Source of the DNA: Planctomycetaceae bacterium UBA2972
GTDB lineage: Bacteria; Planctomycetota; Planctomycetia; Pirellulales; Pirellulaceae
Direction: 5' to 3'
Assembly (NCBI GenBank): GCA_002348315.1
Contig: DEAW01000136.1
Span: 1 to 64,000 of the forward strand
DNA length: 64,000 bases
The position numbers and the translations under genes were made by a program. Shown piece by piece: positions 37,311-46,549 of the stretch. The notes beneath the pieces were generated by a model. The model searched no databases. It had not been told where the DNA came from and saw only the letters and a list, made by a program, of their open reading frames with translations. How positions within the stretch are numbered: the first letter of the stretch is position 1; each line of letters starts with the position of its first letter.

Positions 37311-37349
37311 AATGGATGGAAGTTGAAACAGACTTCCATCCATTTTTTT
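37311..37349 (+). terminator. Rho-independent terminator after the sigma factor gene
   Basis: AATGGATGGAAGT (37311-37323) and ACTTCCATCCATT (37332-37344) form a perfect 13-bp stem with an 8-base loop, continuing into seven T (37343-37349). It ends 9 bases before the ATG of the following sulfatase, so that gene's transcript must start inside or just after the hairpin, or depend on read-through. Confidence 0.85.
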
Positions 37350-37358
37350 GTGGTCGCT

Positions 37359-38930
37359 ATGAATCGTCTTTTCCTATTCGCCCTGCTCGCTTTCAATGCA
37401 ACGCTCACCAGTGTTGCTCATGCCAAAGAACGCCCCAATATCCTCTTCATTTTTAGTGATGACCAATCGCACCGGACTGTCAGTTGCTACGATCAGGCCT
37501 ACGATTGGGTAAAGACTCCCCATATTGATCAACTGGCTTCCACCGGAGTCAGATTCAAACAGGCCTATATTGGTACATGGTGCATGCCATCACGAGCAAC
37601 CCAGCTTACCGGTTACCATCAGTTTGGTGTCGAGTCGATGCGGATGGAGGGAGAGTACCCCGGGAGTGCTTACGATCCTCAACAAGTCCCCTTCTGGCCT
37701 AGTGTCTTTCGTCGTCACGGTTATACGACCGCTCAAATAGGAAAATGGCACACCGGAGTGGATAATGGCTTTGGAAGAGATTGGGATTATCAAGCCGTTT
37801 GGAATCGCCCGGCGCATCCCGATAACGCAGGCAATTATTTCGATGATCAGATTATTGAAGTCAACGGTAAGAGTACACGAATCCAGGGGTACACGACCGA
37901 TTGGTATACCGAACGTGCGGCTCAGTTTATTCGTGGAGAACTTGGTGGAGCAAATGATCAATCGTTAGCAACGGAAGATGATCCGTGGTACCTATGGCTT
38001 TGCTTCGGCGCGGTTCATGGCCCCTTTACTCCGGCTCAACGCCATTTTGATGCCTATCCGGATGCTCAGGTACCGATTCCGGAAGACATCTTCATGGGGG
38101 ACAACCGGGCGGATAAACCTAAATACGTTCAGATACGTGATCGTTGGGCATTAGATAAAGATGGAGTGCCTGAATTAAAATCCGGAGTCCAGCAACGTAC
38201 CGTGAAGAACGCTCCGATTCACGGAAACACGTTGCAAGATTGGGTACGCCAGTATCAACAGGGAGTCCTGGCAATCGATGATGCCGTCGGTAAATTAGTG
38301 GCAACTCTGAAAGAGACCGGACAATATGAGAATACCCTGATTGTCTTTGCTTCGGATCAGGGAATCGCCTGGGGACAAAAAGGGTTTCAGCAAAAGATTG
38401 CTCCCTATGATGCCAACATCCGCGGGCCTCTCATTATGAGTTACCCGGGTAAAATTGAAGCCGGAGGCGTGGTGGATGCTGCAGTTTCCGGAGTGGATTT
38501 ACCACCAACATTCTTTCACTATGCCGGACTTCCTCTGCCCTGGAAAATGCACGGACACAACCTCGCTCCCGTTCTTAAAAACTCAGACCGAAAATGGCGT
38601 CATCCCACACTAACGGTCATGACCGGACAGAATTATGGCAACGCCACCAATGTGATTCCGACGGACGAGTCCATCCTGTTGGCGACCGCCAAAGTGCCCT
38701 GGTGGATTTCACTGGCCGATGGAGATTTCAAGTACATCCGGACACTTGTCGAAGGTGAGGTTGAAGAACTTTATGATCTGAAATCGGACCCTGAAGAACT
38801 CGTCAATCTGGCCTTCAAACCAGCATATCTGAATAAACTCCGACAAATGCGGGCTGCTACGATTGCGGAACTTAGAAGAACGAATGCGGGAATGGTGGAA
38901 AACCTCCCGGCTTTTTCGACTCCCAGATAA
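37359..38930 (+). CDS. Type I sulfatase
   Basis: A 523-residue exported sulfatase. ATG at 37359 gives a signal peptide (MNRLFLFALLAFNATLTSVA); the longer frame starts with TTG inside the upstream terminator. The metal block is ILFIFSDDQSHRTVSCYD and the modification motif C75-M-P-S-R79 (GTWCMPSRATQLTG). GKWHTGVDNGFGRDWDYQAV, WLCFGAVHGPFTPAQRHFD and IVFASDQGIAWGQKGFQQKI are further blocks; the last has DQG where most have DNG. The C-terminal part reads LYDLKSDPEELVNLA. Its ATG lies 9 bases past the sigma factor terminator. A methyltransferase pseudogene follows. Confidence 0.92.
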   Translation: MNRLFLFALLAFNATLTSVAHAKERPNILFIFSDDQSHRTVSCYDQAYDWVKTPHIDQLASTGVRFKQAYIGTWCMPSRATQLTGYHQFGVESMRMEGEYPGSAYDPQQVPFWPSVFRRHGYTTAQIGKWHTGVDNGFGRDWDYQAVWNRPAHPDNAGNYFDDQIIEVNGKSTRIQGYTTDWYTERAAQFIRGELGGANDQSLATEDDPWYLWLCFGAVHGPFTPAQRHFDAYPDAQVPIPEDIFMGDNRADKPKYVQIRDRWALDKDGVPELKSGVQQRTVKNAPIHGNTLQDWVRQYQQGVLAIDDAVGKLVATLKETGQYENTLIVFASDQGIAWGQKGFQQKIAPYDANIRGPLIMSYPGKIEAGGVVDAAVSGVDLPPTFFHYAGLPLPWKMHGHNLAPVLKNSDRKWRHPTLTVMTGQNYGNATNVIPTDESILLATAKVPWWISLADGDFKYIRTLVEGEVEELYDLKSDPEELVNLAFKPAYLNKLRQMRAATIAELRRTNAGMVENLPAFSTPR

Positions 38931-38952
38931 TCAACCAGCAGACCCCCCTTCG

Positions 38953-39801
38953 ATGATGCAAGATCCGTGGCAAAAGGAGATTGACGAAAACCTGATGGCA
39001 TGGGAAGCGATCGCAGCTATGCATGCCCGGGGAAGTGGAGCCGAGTTCTATCGAGTAGAGCAATTCCTGAATGGAGAATGCCGATTAAGCCCGTAGGAAT
39101 TAGAAGATCTTGGCCCTGTAGCCGGACTCTCATTACTGCACCTTCAATTCCCTATTGGAATTGATACACTTAGCTGGGCACGCCACGGGGCCACGGTGAC
39201 CGGACTGGACTTTTCTCCTGCGGCCATCCGGGAAGCTAATCAATTCGCCCGCCAACTGGGAATTGATGACGCCACCTTTATGGTTTTCAGGCTGGATGAT
39301 GCTCGTGAAACTCTGGGCGACCAGAAATTTGACGTTGTTTATATCGGCAGAGGCGCATTGTGTTGGTTACGGGATCTAACCAGGTGGGCGTCACTTTGTG
39401 CCAGTCTTCTCAAGCCTGGTGGAGTTCTGTACCTGGAGGAAGTACATCAGGTACGAAGTATGCTGGAAGTGGTCGAGCAGTCAGGACATAAGACGTTGCA
39501 GCCTCAATACAATCCGTTTAGCCGGGATGTCGTCTCGGATACGGCATCCGGTTCGTACGCAGATCACGACGCAGATACCGGAACCTTTGCTTATCACTGC
39601 TGGGAATACACATTCTCCGACATCCTTTATCCACTCATTTCCGAAGGCTTATAAATCGAATTGATTCATGAAGGCGAAGAGGGCTTTTATCGCGCCCAGG
39701 AAGGACTCATGGAACCGATTTCCGAGCACCATTGGAAACTGAAGCCCGAGTATGTTCCCATTCCAATGTCGTTCACATTAAAAGCCCGGCTACCAAAATA
39801 A
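38953..39801 (+). pseudogene. SAM-dependent methyltransferase pseudogene with two in-frame stops
   Basis: One frame runs from ATG 38953 to TAA 39799 and encodes a recognisable class I methyltransferase: MAWEAIAAMHARGSGAEFY at the start, GLSLLHLQFPIGIDTLSWAR with ATVTGLDFSPAAIREAN (SAM-binding), DVVYIGRGALCWLRDL, LLKPGGVLYLEEVHQV, and LMEPISEHHWKLKPEYVPIP near the end. TAG at 39094-39096 and TAA at 39652-39654 interrupt it, with no change of frame anywhere. The usual HLQCHFG block reads HLQFPIG, so a key stretch is also altered. It looks like a gene inactivated by point mutations. Read-through or sequence error are alternatives. It follows the sulfatase at 37359 by 22 bases. Confidence 0.75.
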
Positions 39802-39837
39802 AAATGCCGAATGAAAATTTGCTCTCCGGCAAAAGTG

Positions 39838-40221
39838 CTATTCGTTAACCGCTTCGACCATACTCTGTTTAGAAGTAAGCTTTCCGACGACGAGAAAAAT
39901 GACCGGAGTAATGTAAAGCCAATAGGTAGCAGCTTGTTGAGGAGCCTCTAAATACCGGGAGGTAAGTCCCATCGCCAGTAAGATCAAGACCGAGCCAGTG
40001 GCAAACCAGGGGTAATACATCCGAGCTTTGATGAACACGCGGCCAATTAGCTCAGCGACGTGCATGGCGATCACGACCAGAATAATTACTACCCAAAACA
40101 AAACAATTTGCTGCATACCCTGAATGTTGTAAAACCAGTGGTCGAAATTTTCACGAGTGAATAGCCCCAGTAGTGTCATGATCGGAATGGAAGCAACAAT
40201 CGTTGGGAGCAGAAACTGCAT
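39838..40221 (-). CDS. Hypothetical four-helix membrane protein
   Basis: A 127-residue integral membrane protein with four hydrophobic helices (LLPTIVASIPIMTLLGLF, IVLFWVVIILVVIAMHVAEL, WFATGSVLILLAMGL, YWLYITPVIFLVVGKL) joined by short loops and ending in a short polar tail (TSKQSMVEAVNE). The start at 40221 is an ATG directly at the first helix. No family is recognised. It is divergent from the sulfatase at 40395, with a 173-base region between that contains a short dyad. Confidence 0.62.
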   Translation of the reverse strand: MQFLLPTIVASIPIMTLLGLFTRENFDHWFYNIQGMQQIVLFWVVIILVVIAMHVAELIGRVFIKARMYYPWFATGSVLILLAMGLTSRYLEAPQQAATYWLYITPVIFLVVGKLTSKQSMVEAVNE

Positions 40222-40300
40222 CGCAGGATTCTTTATTTTGGATTCACAGCAGGTCGTACCATTAAGTTCGGTTTATAGTACAGTTAGCTCGAGTTGCGGT

Positions 40301-40321
40301 CTGTCCTTACTTTTGGGACAG
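40301..40321. promoter_or_regulatory. Short inverted repeat in a divergent promoter region
   Basis: CTGTCC (40301-40306) and GGACAG (40316-40321) are a 6-bp inverted repeat with 9 bases between, in the 173-base gap between the divergent genes at 40221 and 40395. It could be an operator or a chance hairpin; no T-tract follows that would make it a terminator. Confidence 0.25.
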
Positions 40322-40394
40322 GTTTGCCACGGTTTGTAACGAATTTGCTACATTCAATTAAGATTCGAAAGTAATTCTGTCGTTCAGGTGTCCA

Positions 40395-41813
40395 GTGCGT
40401 CGTTTATTGTCCGTAACCTGCTCTATGTTGAGCCTCTTTATCAGCACGCTTGCTCTGGCTGCTGACTCCCCCAACGTATTGCTGATCTGCGTGGATGACT
40501 TACGTCCTGAGCTACGTAGTTTTGGCGCCGACTACATTCATTCGCCAAATATTGACGAATTGGCATCTCAAGGCCGCGCCTTTCGTCATCACTTTGTCCA
40601 GGCTCCAACCTGTGGAGCCTCCAGGTATACACTACTCACCGGTTTATACGGACCGCCAGGAAATGGAGCCCTGTTTCAACGCGCAGGACGCGTGCAAGCT
40701 AATCCGGGCAGTATTACACCGAGCATGCCGGCCTGGTTCAGGCAACATGGCTATACCACTGTATCTGTAGGAAAGGTTTCTCATCATCCGGGAGGTCGAG
40801 GTGGATCGGATTGGAATTCGAAAGAATCGATTGAGATGCCCAATAGTTGGGACCGACATTTACTGCCTGCTGGCGACTGGCAACATCCGCGGGGCTGGAT
40901 GCACGGATTAGCACACGGGGAAATCCGTAAAAATGCCAGGGAAATGGACGTGTTACAGGCTTCACCGGGAGGAGATGAAATCTATCCGGATGGGATTTCG
41001 ATCGACGAAGCACTGACGCAAATGTCCAGCTTGTCTCAAGGCGACAAACCGTTCTTTTTGGCAGTCGGCATACTTCGACCTCATCTTCCGTTCGGAGCTC
41101 CCAGGAAATACCACGACCTCTATGCTCAGACAGAGCTGCCACCAACCCCTCATCCTCAAAAGCCCGACGGTCGTACGACCTGGCATGGATCAGGTGAATT
41201 CATGAAATACAATCGTTGGGGACGTAATCCTAATGCCGATGCCGATTTTGCAATCGACGTTCGTAAAGCATATGCCGGCTGTGTAAGCTATGCCGATGCT
41301 CAAGTCGGTAAATTGCTTGCCCGCTTAGATCAGCTTGGTGAGCGAGAGAATACAATTATCGTGCTGTGGGGAGATCACGGCTGGCACTTAGGTGAACATG
41401 CTATCTGGGGCAAGCATGCGTTGTTTGAAGAATCTCTGCATTCGCCCCTAATTATCAGTTTTCCCGAAATGAAACATCCCGGGAAACAAACTCATTCTAT
41501 GGTGGAGACATTGGATATCTTCCCAACGCTTTGTGACTTGGCTGGATTGGATACTCCCGGGCAACTCGATGGGGTCTCATTGGTACACGTTTTAGAGAAC
41601 CCATCGGCTGCCGGCCATACAGCCATTGGGTATTCAGGCCGAGCGCGAACAATTCGAACGCAATCACATCGGCTGATCCTTCATCGAGATGGCTACGCGG
41701 AATTGTATGATCATTCGAGCTCTGCCGGTGAAACGAAAAATGTTGCCGGCGAAAATGCCACATTAGTCGCTGAGCTTTCCAAACAGTTAAAACAGCGACT
41801 TGGAGAGGAATAA
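40395..41813 (+). CDS. Type I sulfatase, iduronate-2-sulfatase-like
   Basis: A 472-residue exported sulfatase with a GTG start at 40395 and signal peptide [20 protein letters not shown]. The metal block is [16 protein letters not shown]. The modification motif is C73-G-A-S-R77 ([13 protein letters not shown]), the CxAxR variant typical of iduronate-2-sulfatase-like members, and [17 protein letters not shown] plus [18 protein letters not shown] agree with that group. Length is usual for the group. The PhyH dioxygenase gene begins 7 bases after the stop, so the two form an operon. Likely substrate: a 2-O-sulfated uronate, inferred from the subfamily. Confidence 0.92.
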   Translation: MRRLLSVTCSMLSLFISTLALAADSPNVLLICVDDLRPELRSFGADYIHSPNIDELASQGRAFRHHFVQAPTCGASRYTLLTGLYGPPGNGALFQRAGRVQANPGSITPSMPAWFRQHGYTTVSVGKVSHHPGGRGGSDWNSKESIEMPNSWDRHLLPAGDWQHPRGWMHGLAHGEIRKNAREMDVLQASPGGDEIYPDGISIDEALTQMSSLSQGDKPFFLAVGILRPHLPFGAPRKYHDLYAQTELPPTPHPQKPDGRTTWHGSGEFMKYNRWGRNPNADADFAIDVRKAYAGCVSYADAQVGKLLARLDQLGERENTIIVLWGDHGWHLGEHAIWGKHALFEESLHSPLIISFPEMKHPGKQTHSMVETLDIFPTLCDLAGLDTPGQLDGVSLVHVLENPSAAGHTAIGYSGRARTIRTQSHRLILHRDGYAELYDHSSSAGETKNVAGENATLVAELSKQLKQRLGEE

Positions 41814-41820
41814 TCCGGAG

Positions 41821-42576
41821 ATGGTGATTACATCTGAAGATTTGATTCGATTTCAACAGGATGGTTTTGTCGTGTTGAGAAAGTATCTTAACGCTGACGA
41901 AGTCGCTGAAATGCTGAAGCAGGTTCAACGATTCGTTGACGATGTCATTCCAACACTCTCGGCCGAAGAAGCATTTTACGAAGAGAAATCACGACCAGAG
42001 ACTTTGAAGCAAATTCATCGAATGTGTGAGCATGACTCGTTCTTCGCTGACCAAATGACCGGAGATCGTTTTCGTCCTTTGGCTGAGTCTCTGTTACAGA
42101 CGGAGGTAGTCGTCAAGAATATGCAGTTCTTTAATAAGCCTCCGGAGATCGGCAAGCCAACACCACCTCATCAGGACGGATATTACTTTATGTTGGAACC
42201 GAATGAAGCGTTGACGATGTGGCTGGCCCTGGATGATGTCGATGAAGAGAATGGTTGTGTGCGGTATCTGGCCGGTTCTCATTTGTCAGGTATGCGACCT
42301 CATGGGAAATCCGGTACGTTAGGCTTCTCTCAGGGAATCCAAAACTACAACGAAACTGACCTGAAAAACGAGACGGCTATTCATGCGGAGCCGGGCGACC
42401 TCATCATCCATCACTCAATGACCATTCATCGAGCCAATGGTAATCAGTCTAACACTCGTCACCGACGAGCCATGGGAATGGTTTACTACTCAGCCGCAGC
42501 GCAGGTCGCATCAGAAAAAGTGGCCGAGTATCAACGGAGTCTGGTTGAAGAGCTAACGGCCAAAGGCGATATCTAA
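41821..42576 (+). CDS. Phytanoyl-CoA dioxygenase (PhyH) family oxygenase
   Basis: A 251-residue cytosolic Fe(II)/2-oxoglutarate-dependent oxygenase. The iron ligands are visible as H117 and D119 (PPHQDGYYFM) and H203 (SMTIHRANGN); MWLALDDVDEENGCVRYLAG is the usual double-stranded beta-helix block. Start ATG at 41821, 7 bases after the upstream sulfatase, implies joint transcription. PhyH-family enzymes hydroxylate diverse small molecules and sugars' derivatives; the substrate here is unknown. A role in modifying a product released by the sulfatase is only a guess. No signal peptide. Confidence 0.88.
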   Translation: MVITSEDLIRFQQDGFVVLRKYLNADEVAEMLKQVQRFVDDVIPTLSAEEAFYEEKSRPETLKQIHRMCEHDSFFADQMTGDRFRPLAESLLQTEVVVKNMQFFNKPPEIGKPTPPHQDGYYFMLEPNEALTMWLALDDVDEENGCVRYLAGSHLSGMRPHGKSGTLGFSQGIQNYNETDLKNETAIHAEPGDLIIHHSMTIHRANGNQSNTRHRRAMGMVYYSAAAQVASEKVAEYQRSLVEELTAKGDI

Positions 42577-42592
42577 ATCATTCTCTTTTTCG

Positions 42593-43489
42593 TTAGCTGG
42601 ATAAGTTAGTGATGGCAGCTTCGATGAGTTTTTTGGAAGCTAGTACACCTGGCACAGGTTTGAGTTTACTCCCTTCCCATTCGATGGTCAGGAATCCGCG
42701 ATAGTCACCCTCATCGATGATCTTCAACAGGCGGTTGTAGTCAAAATGTGGTTGTTTGCCGTTTTCGTCAAAGCTGTGCATCTTGCAACTAATGGTTGCG
42801 GTATAGGGCATCATTGCTGCTGTGCCGTCGTATACATTATTAACCTGTTTTCCAAAGTCCGGCATCAATCTAACCGCGGGATGATTGAGTTGTTTGCACA
42901 CCTCAGCTAAAAACGCTCCTCGTTGACTGAGTTTGGACGCCCCCGGTTCGATGACGATCGTGACATCCTTTTCGGCAGCGGTATCAGCTAGTGGTTTCAG
43001 AGCCTCAACACTGGCTTCGACTCCCACCCGCTTGTCATCTCCCGGAGCTCGCAGGAAGACTCGTAAATATTGAACTCCTAATGCAGCCGACCGGTCAATC
43101 GACGGGAGTAGTTTTTGACGACTGGATTGAGCGTTTTCCGGTTTGGCATCCAGTGCACCGGTCATCAAGAGAAACAACCGGGTTCCGGCATCAACACTGC
43201 GTTGTCGTAGTTTCGCCAAATAGGATCTGTCGTCCAGTTTGTCTGCTGGCAATCCGCCTTCCCATAAGTCAATCGCCTTAATGCCGAAGGTGTCGACGGT
43301 AAATTGAGCGAAATCCAGGGGATCAAGTGAGCCATCTTTGAACATCGCTCGTAGAGAATATTGACTTAGACCAATCTCGTATTTTGGAGTATCCAGTGTC
43401 GCTTCTGCCTGCAGCAATCCGGCAAATGCAGGAGAAGCGAGAGCCAACGAGCCGGAACGTGTGAGAAACTGACGACGTGAATGATTCAT
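42593..43489 (-). CDS. Tat-exported sugar phosphate isomerase/epimerase-like TIM barrel
   Basis: A 298-residue protein of the xylose isomerase-like/AP endonuclease 2 TIM-barrel family. The N-terminus MNHSRRQFLTRSGSLALASP is a twin-arginine signal, so the enzyme folds before export. The barrel shows YEIGLSQYSLRAMF, FGIKAIDLWEGGL, VTIVIEPGASKLSQRG, LMPDFGKQV and GFLTIEWEGSKLKP, where Glu, Asp and Glu can bind a divalent metal. Such exported members are common in planctomycetes and probably act on free sugars; substrate unknown. Convergent with the PhyH gene. Confidence 0.85.
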   Translation of the reverse strand: MNHSRRQFLTRSGSLALASPAFAGLLQAEATLDTPKYEIGLSQYSLRAMFKDGSLDPLDFAQFTVDTFGIKAIDLWEGGLPADKLDDRSYLAKLRQRSVDAGTRLFLLMTGALDAKPENAQSSRQKLLPSIDRSAALGVQYLRVFLRAPGDDKRVGVEASVEALKPLADTAAEKDVTIVIEPGASKLSQRGAFLAEVCKQLNHPAVRLMPDFGKQVNNVYDGTAAMMPYTATISCKMHSFDENGKQPHFDYNRLLKIIDEGDYRGFLTIEWEGSKLKPVPGVLASKKLIEAAITNLSS

Positions 43490-43681
43490 ACTGAGTGCTT
43501 TCTGCCTGGGCTATGAAGCAGAACCAGGAAGTGAAAGGGAGTGAAGTGGGAAGTTTGACTTTGGAGATTATAACGTACGATATCCGAGTCCAGTTTCCAG
43601 ACTCAGCAAATTCATGAATTGAACAATGGCTGAAGCTATAATGCAAACAACATACGCTGGACAAATTCGACGCCGGGCCTC

Positions 43682-46543
43682 ATGACTATTTGCCGCCTAC
43701 TCATCAGTTTCTTACTCTGTCTGATAGTGACCGCTATCTCTGCGCAGGATGAATGGCCCTATACGCCTGTCGTGAAACCGGAAGTTCCCACTGTCGGCTT
43801 AAAGAATTGGGGACAGGGGGACTTAGATCGTTTTGTATTGGCGAAATTGGAATCCAGGCAGATAACACCTGCCGAACGTGCCGACAAAATCACCTTAGTG
43901 CGTCGGGTTTACCTGGATCTTATTGGTCTGCCTCCTTCGTTGTCTGAGCAACAGCAGTTTCTCGAAGACGAAAGCCCGGATGCTTTTGCGAAACTCGTCA
44001 ATCAATTACTGGATGACCAGCGGTATGGTGAACACTGGGCACGATATTGGCTGGATCTTGCGCGGTATGCAGATACGGCTGGTTACGAAGGTGACCCGGA
44101 TTTGCCATTTGCCTGGCGTTATCGGGATTACGTTATTGACTCTCTTAATAGAGATAAGCCATACAACAGATTTATTCTGGAACAGTTGGCTGGAGACGAA
44201 TTGGTGGATATCACCGGTGCAGGTGAGTTGCCTAATCCACCGGCAGAAAACTTAGTTGCCATGACGTTTTTGCGGTTGGCTCCGTTTACAGAACCTCGTG
44301 GAGATGAATCGCGTCACGAGATGTTGAGCGAAATGACCACGACCGTGAGTAGCGTCTTTTTGGGACTCACCGTGGGCTGTGCAAAATGTCATGATCACAA
44401 GTATGATCCGATTCCGACAAAAGATTTTTATCGCATGAAGGCCTTCTTTGCGACCGTCGCCATTCCCCCACCACGACGTGGAGATGGCTTTCAAATTGGA
44501 GGACCCACGCCCGCAGAATTCTATCGAGATGGCGAAGAAGATGCGATCGAGAAGAAACGCGATTTGTTGCAACAGGAAGCTGCGGATGCGAATCAAGAAC
44601 GTGAAGAGATTTTGGCTAAGTTTCGCAACCGTCTAAAACTTAGCCCCGGGTTTGGAATTCAGGCTCTCGGAGGACAGTTCGGAAATGATTATTTCTTTGA
44701 TCAACAACATGTAACTGACAATCAGACGCACACCACAGCAGTAACAGCTGGTAAATCGACCTGGGCATTCTATACCGATGGAAAACTATCGACAGATCAG
44801 GGGTCATTGGCCGGTGAGAATCGGGGACATTGGTACGCGGGACTCGAGGACCCTCAGTATGTGACACTGGGTGCTGCCACCAACGGTAGCGGTAGTTTCC
44901 AGGCCGCTCCGTTTAATGGCAAGCTGGCACAGATTATGGTCTTCGATAAAGTACTGAATGCCAAACAGTTGGAAATGCCCTGGCAGGAAATTGCGAAGTT
45001 AGATGGGCTGAGATTTTGGCTGGATGCTTCCGATCTGGATGCAGATCCGGATACGGCTAACCCTGAAGTTGGTCAGCCTGTGTCCCGTTGGCGGGATAAG
45101 GTGTCCGGCGTGGAATTGCGAGCCACTGAAGAGGATCTTCGTCCCGTCCTGTCGACCTTGAAGGATTCTGAGATTCCTGCCGTCGGCTTTGATGATGATT
45201 TTCTAAAAGGTTCCGCTGAAGATCTGCTCTTTCTGAAGGACGTAGCCGGTACGGTCGTTACCGTATTTAGTAGCGAGGACAATGACGAGTCGTACATATT
45301 CGAAGTGGGAGGTGACGGTCAGTTTATTACTACGTTTGTGAATCCCACTGCTCGTGGAGCTAACCGTCTGGAGGAATTGATTGCCTCAGGGGATCATTCA
45401 GACATCCCACAGGAAGAACGTGAACGCTATCTGGATTTGGCAAACAAAGCGGACTTCCTGCCCCAACATCTTCGCCGCCTACAGCCCATGGCAATGACTT
45501 TACGACATTCCTTTGGGCCACCGTACGAACCGGGAGTACCCACTTCGAGAGTCATGGTTCGTGGCGAATGGGATAATCCGGGCGAAGTTGTGGAACCGGG
45601 ATTTCTGAGTGCGGTGACTGGAAATCAGGATCCCGCTGAAATACGACTCGATACATTCAAACGCTGGCCGACGCGCAGTCGACGTAAAGCATTGGCTGAT
45701 TGGATCGCCAGTAAAGAGAATCCATTGACGGCACGAGTGATGGTAAATCGTCTCTGGTACCGACATTTCGGCCGAGGCATTGTGGAAACACCAAGCGATT
45801 TTGGCAATCTCAGTGGAGGGCCATCTCATCCGGAATTATTAGATTATTTGGCGACTGAATTTGTCGAGCATGGTTGGAGCCTTAAACATATTCATCGGCT
45901 GATTTGTAATAGTAGTACCTACCAGCAGCAAAGCGATGTGGAAAACCCAGCTGCTCACAATGCCGATCCGGAAAACGAATTACTGTGGAAATTTCCTATC
46001 AGACGTTTGGGTGCGGAGGTTGTGCGAGACAGCATCCTTGCAGTTTCGGGCCGGTTGAATACAGAGTCCTATGGGTTGCCGATCTTTCCGCCATTACCCG
46101 ATGGTATTGAAGATCGAGTGAAGTACGATAACAGCAAATGGGCAACCCAATTTGGTTCGGAGGGTCGTCGGCGAAGTATCTACATTTATCAACAACGGAC
46201 TCTCAATATGCCGTTGCTGCAGACATTCGATGCTCCGGTCTGCGACGAATCACGACCGCGTCGACGTGCAAGTACTACTGCATTACAAGCATTGGCAATG
46301 TACAACGGTCCGTTGGTGACCATGGAAGTCGAGCATTTTGCCGAGCGTGTATTGGAAGCGGCGGATGTGACTCCTGCCGGTAGAATCGCTCTGGCGATCC
46401 GCCTCGCCCTTGGTCGGGAAGCGACCGAGTTGGAATTGCAGGAGCTCGGAGAATACTATGCAACATTCGATGATGCTCGTCAGGCAATGATCAGTATCTG
46501 CCGTGTCCTGTATAACACCAGTGAATTTCTATATTTGGATTAG
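43682..46543 (+). CDS. DUF1549/DUF1553 protein with internal LamG-like region, no N-terminal heme
   Basis: A 953-residue exported protein (signal MTICRLLISFLLCLIVTAIS). Unlike the other three PSD1-type proteins here, it starts almost directly with DUF1549 (about 45-270: RRVYLDLIGLPPSLSEQQ, RYGEHWARYWLDLARYADT, CAKCHDHKYDPIPTKDFY) and has no PSCyt1 cytochrome domain. Residues about 330-560 form a concanavalin/LamG-like insertion (WAFYTDGKLSTDQGSLAG, FNGKLAQIMVFDKVLNAKQL, GLRFWLDASDLDADPDTA). DUF1553 (about 655-935) holds TARVMVNRLWYRHFGRGIVE and NSSTYQQQSD. The only CxxCH is the one inside DUF1549. Its DUF1501 partner starts 6 bases after the stop. Confidence 0.88.
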   Translation: MTICRLLISFLLCLIVTAISAQDEWPYTPVVKPEVPTVGLKNWGQGDLDRFVLAKLESRQITPAERADKITLVRRVYLDLIGLPPSLSEQQQFLEDESPDAFAKLVNQLLDDQRYGEHWARYWLDLARYADTAGYEGDPDLPFAWRYRDYVIDSLNRDKPYNRFILEQLAGDELVDITGAGELPNPPAENLVAMTFLRLAPFTEPRGDESRHEMLSEMTTTVSSVFLGLTVGCAKCHDHKYDPIPTKDFYRMKAFFATVAIPPPRRGDGFQIGGPTPAEFYRDGEEDAIEKKRDLLQQEAADANQEREEILAKFRNRLKLSPGFGIQALGGQFGNDYFFDQQHVTDNQTHTTAVTAGKSTWAFYTDGKLSTDQGSLAGENRGHWYAGLEDPQYVTLGAATNGSGSFQAAPFNGKLAQIMVFDKVLNAKQLEMPWQEIAKLDGLRFWLDASDLDADPDTANPEVGQPVSRWRDKVSGVELRATEEDLRPVLSTLKDSEIPAVGFDDDFLKGSAEDLLFLKDVAGTVVTVFSSEDNDESYIFEVGGDGQFITTFVNPTARGANRLEELIASGDHSDIPQEERERYLDLANKADFLPQHLRRLQPMAMTLRHSFGPPYEPGVPTSRVMVRGEWDNPGEVVEPGFLSAVTGNQDPAEIRLDTFKRWPTRSRRKALADWIASKENPLTARVMVNRLWYRHFGRGIVETPSDFGNLSGGPSHPELLDYLATEFVEHGWSLKHIHRLICNSSTYQQQSDVENPAAHNADPENELLWKFPIRRLGAEVVRDSILAVSGRLNTESYGLPIFPPLPDGIEDRVKYDNSKWATQFGSEGRRRSIYIYQQRTLNMPLLQTFDAPVCDESRPRRRASTTALQALAMYNGPLVTMEVEHFAERVLEAADVTPAGRIALAIRLALGREATELELQELGEYYATFDDARQAMISICRVLYNTSEFLYLD

Positions 46544-46549
46544 AGCGAC

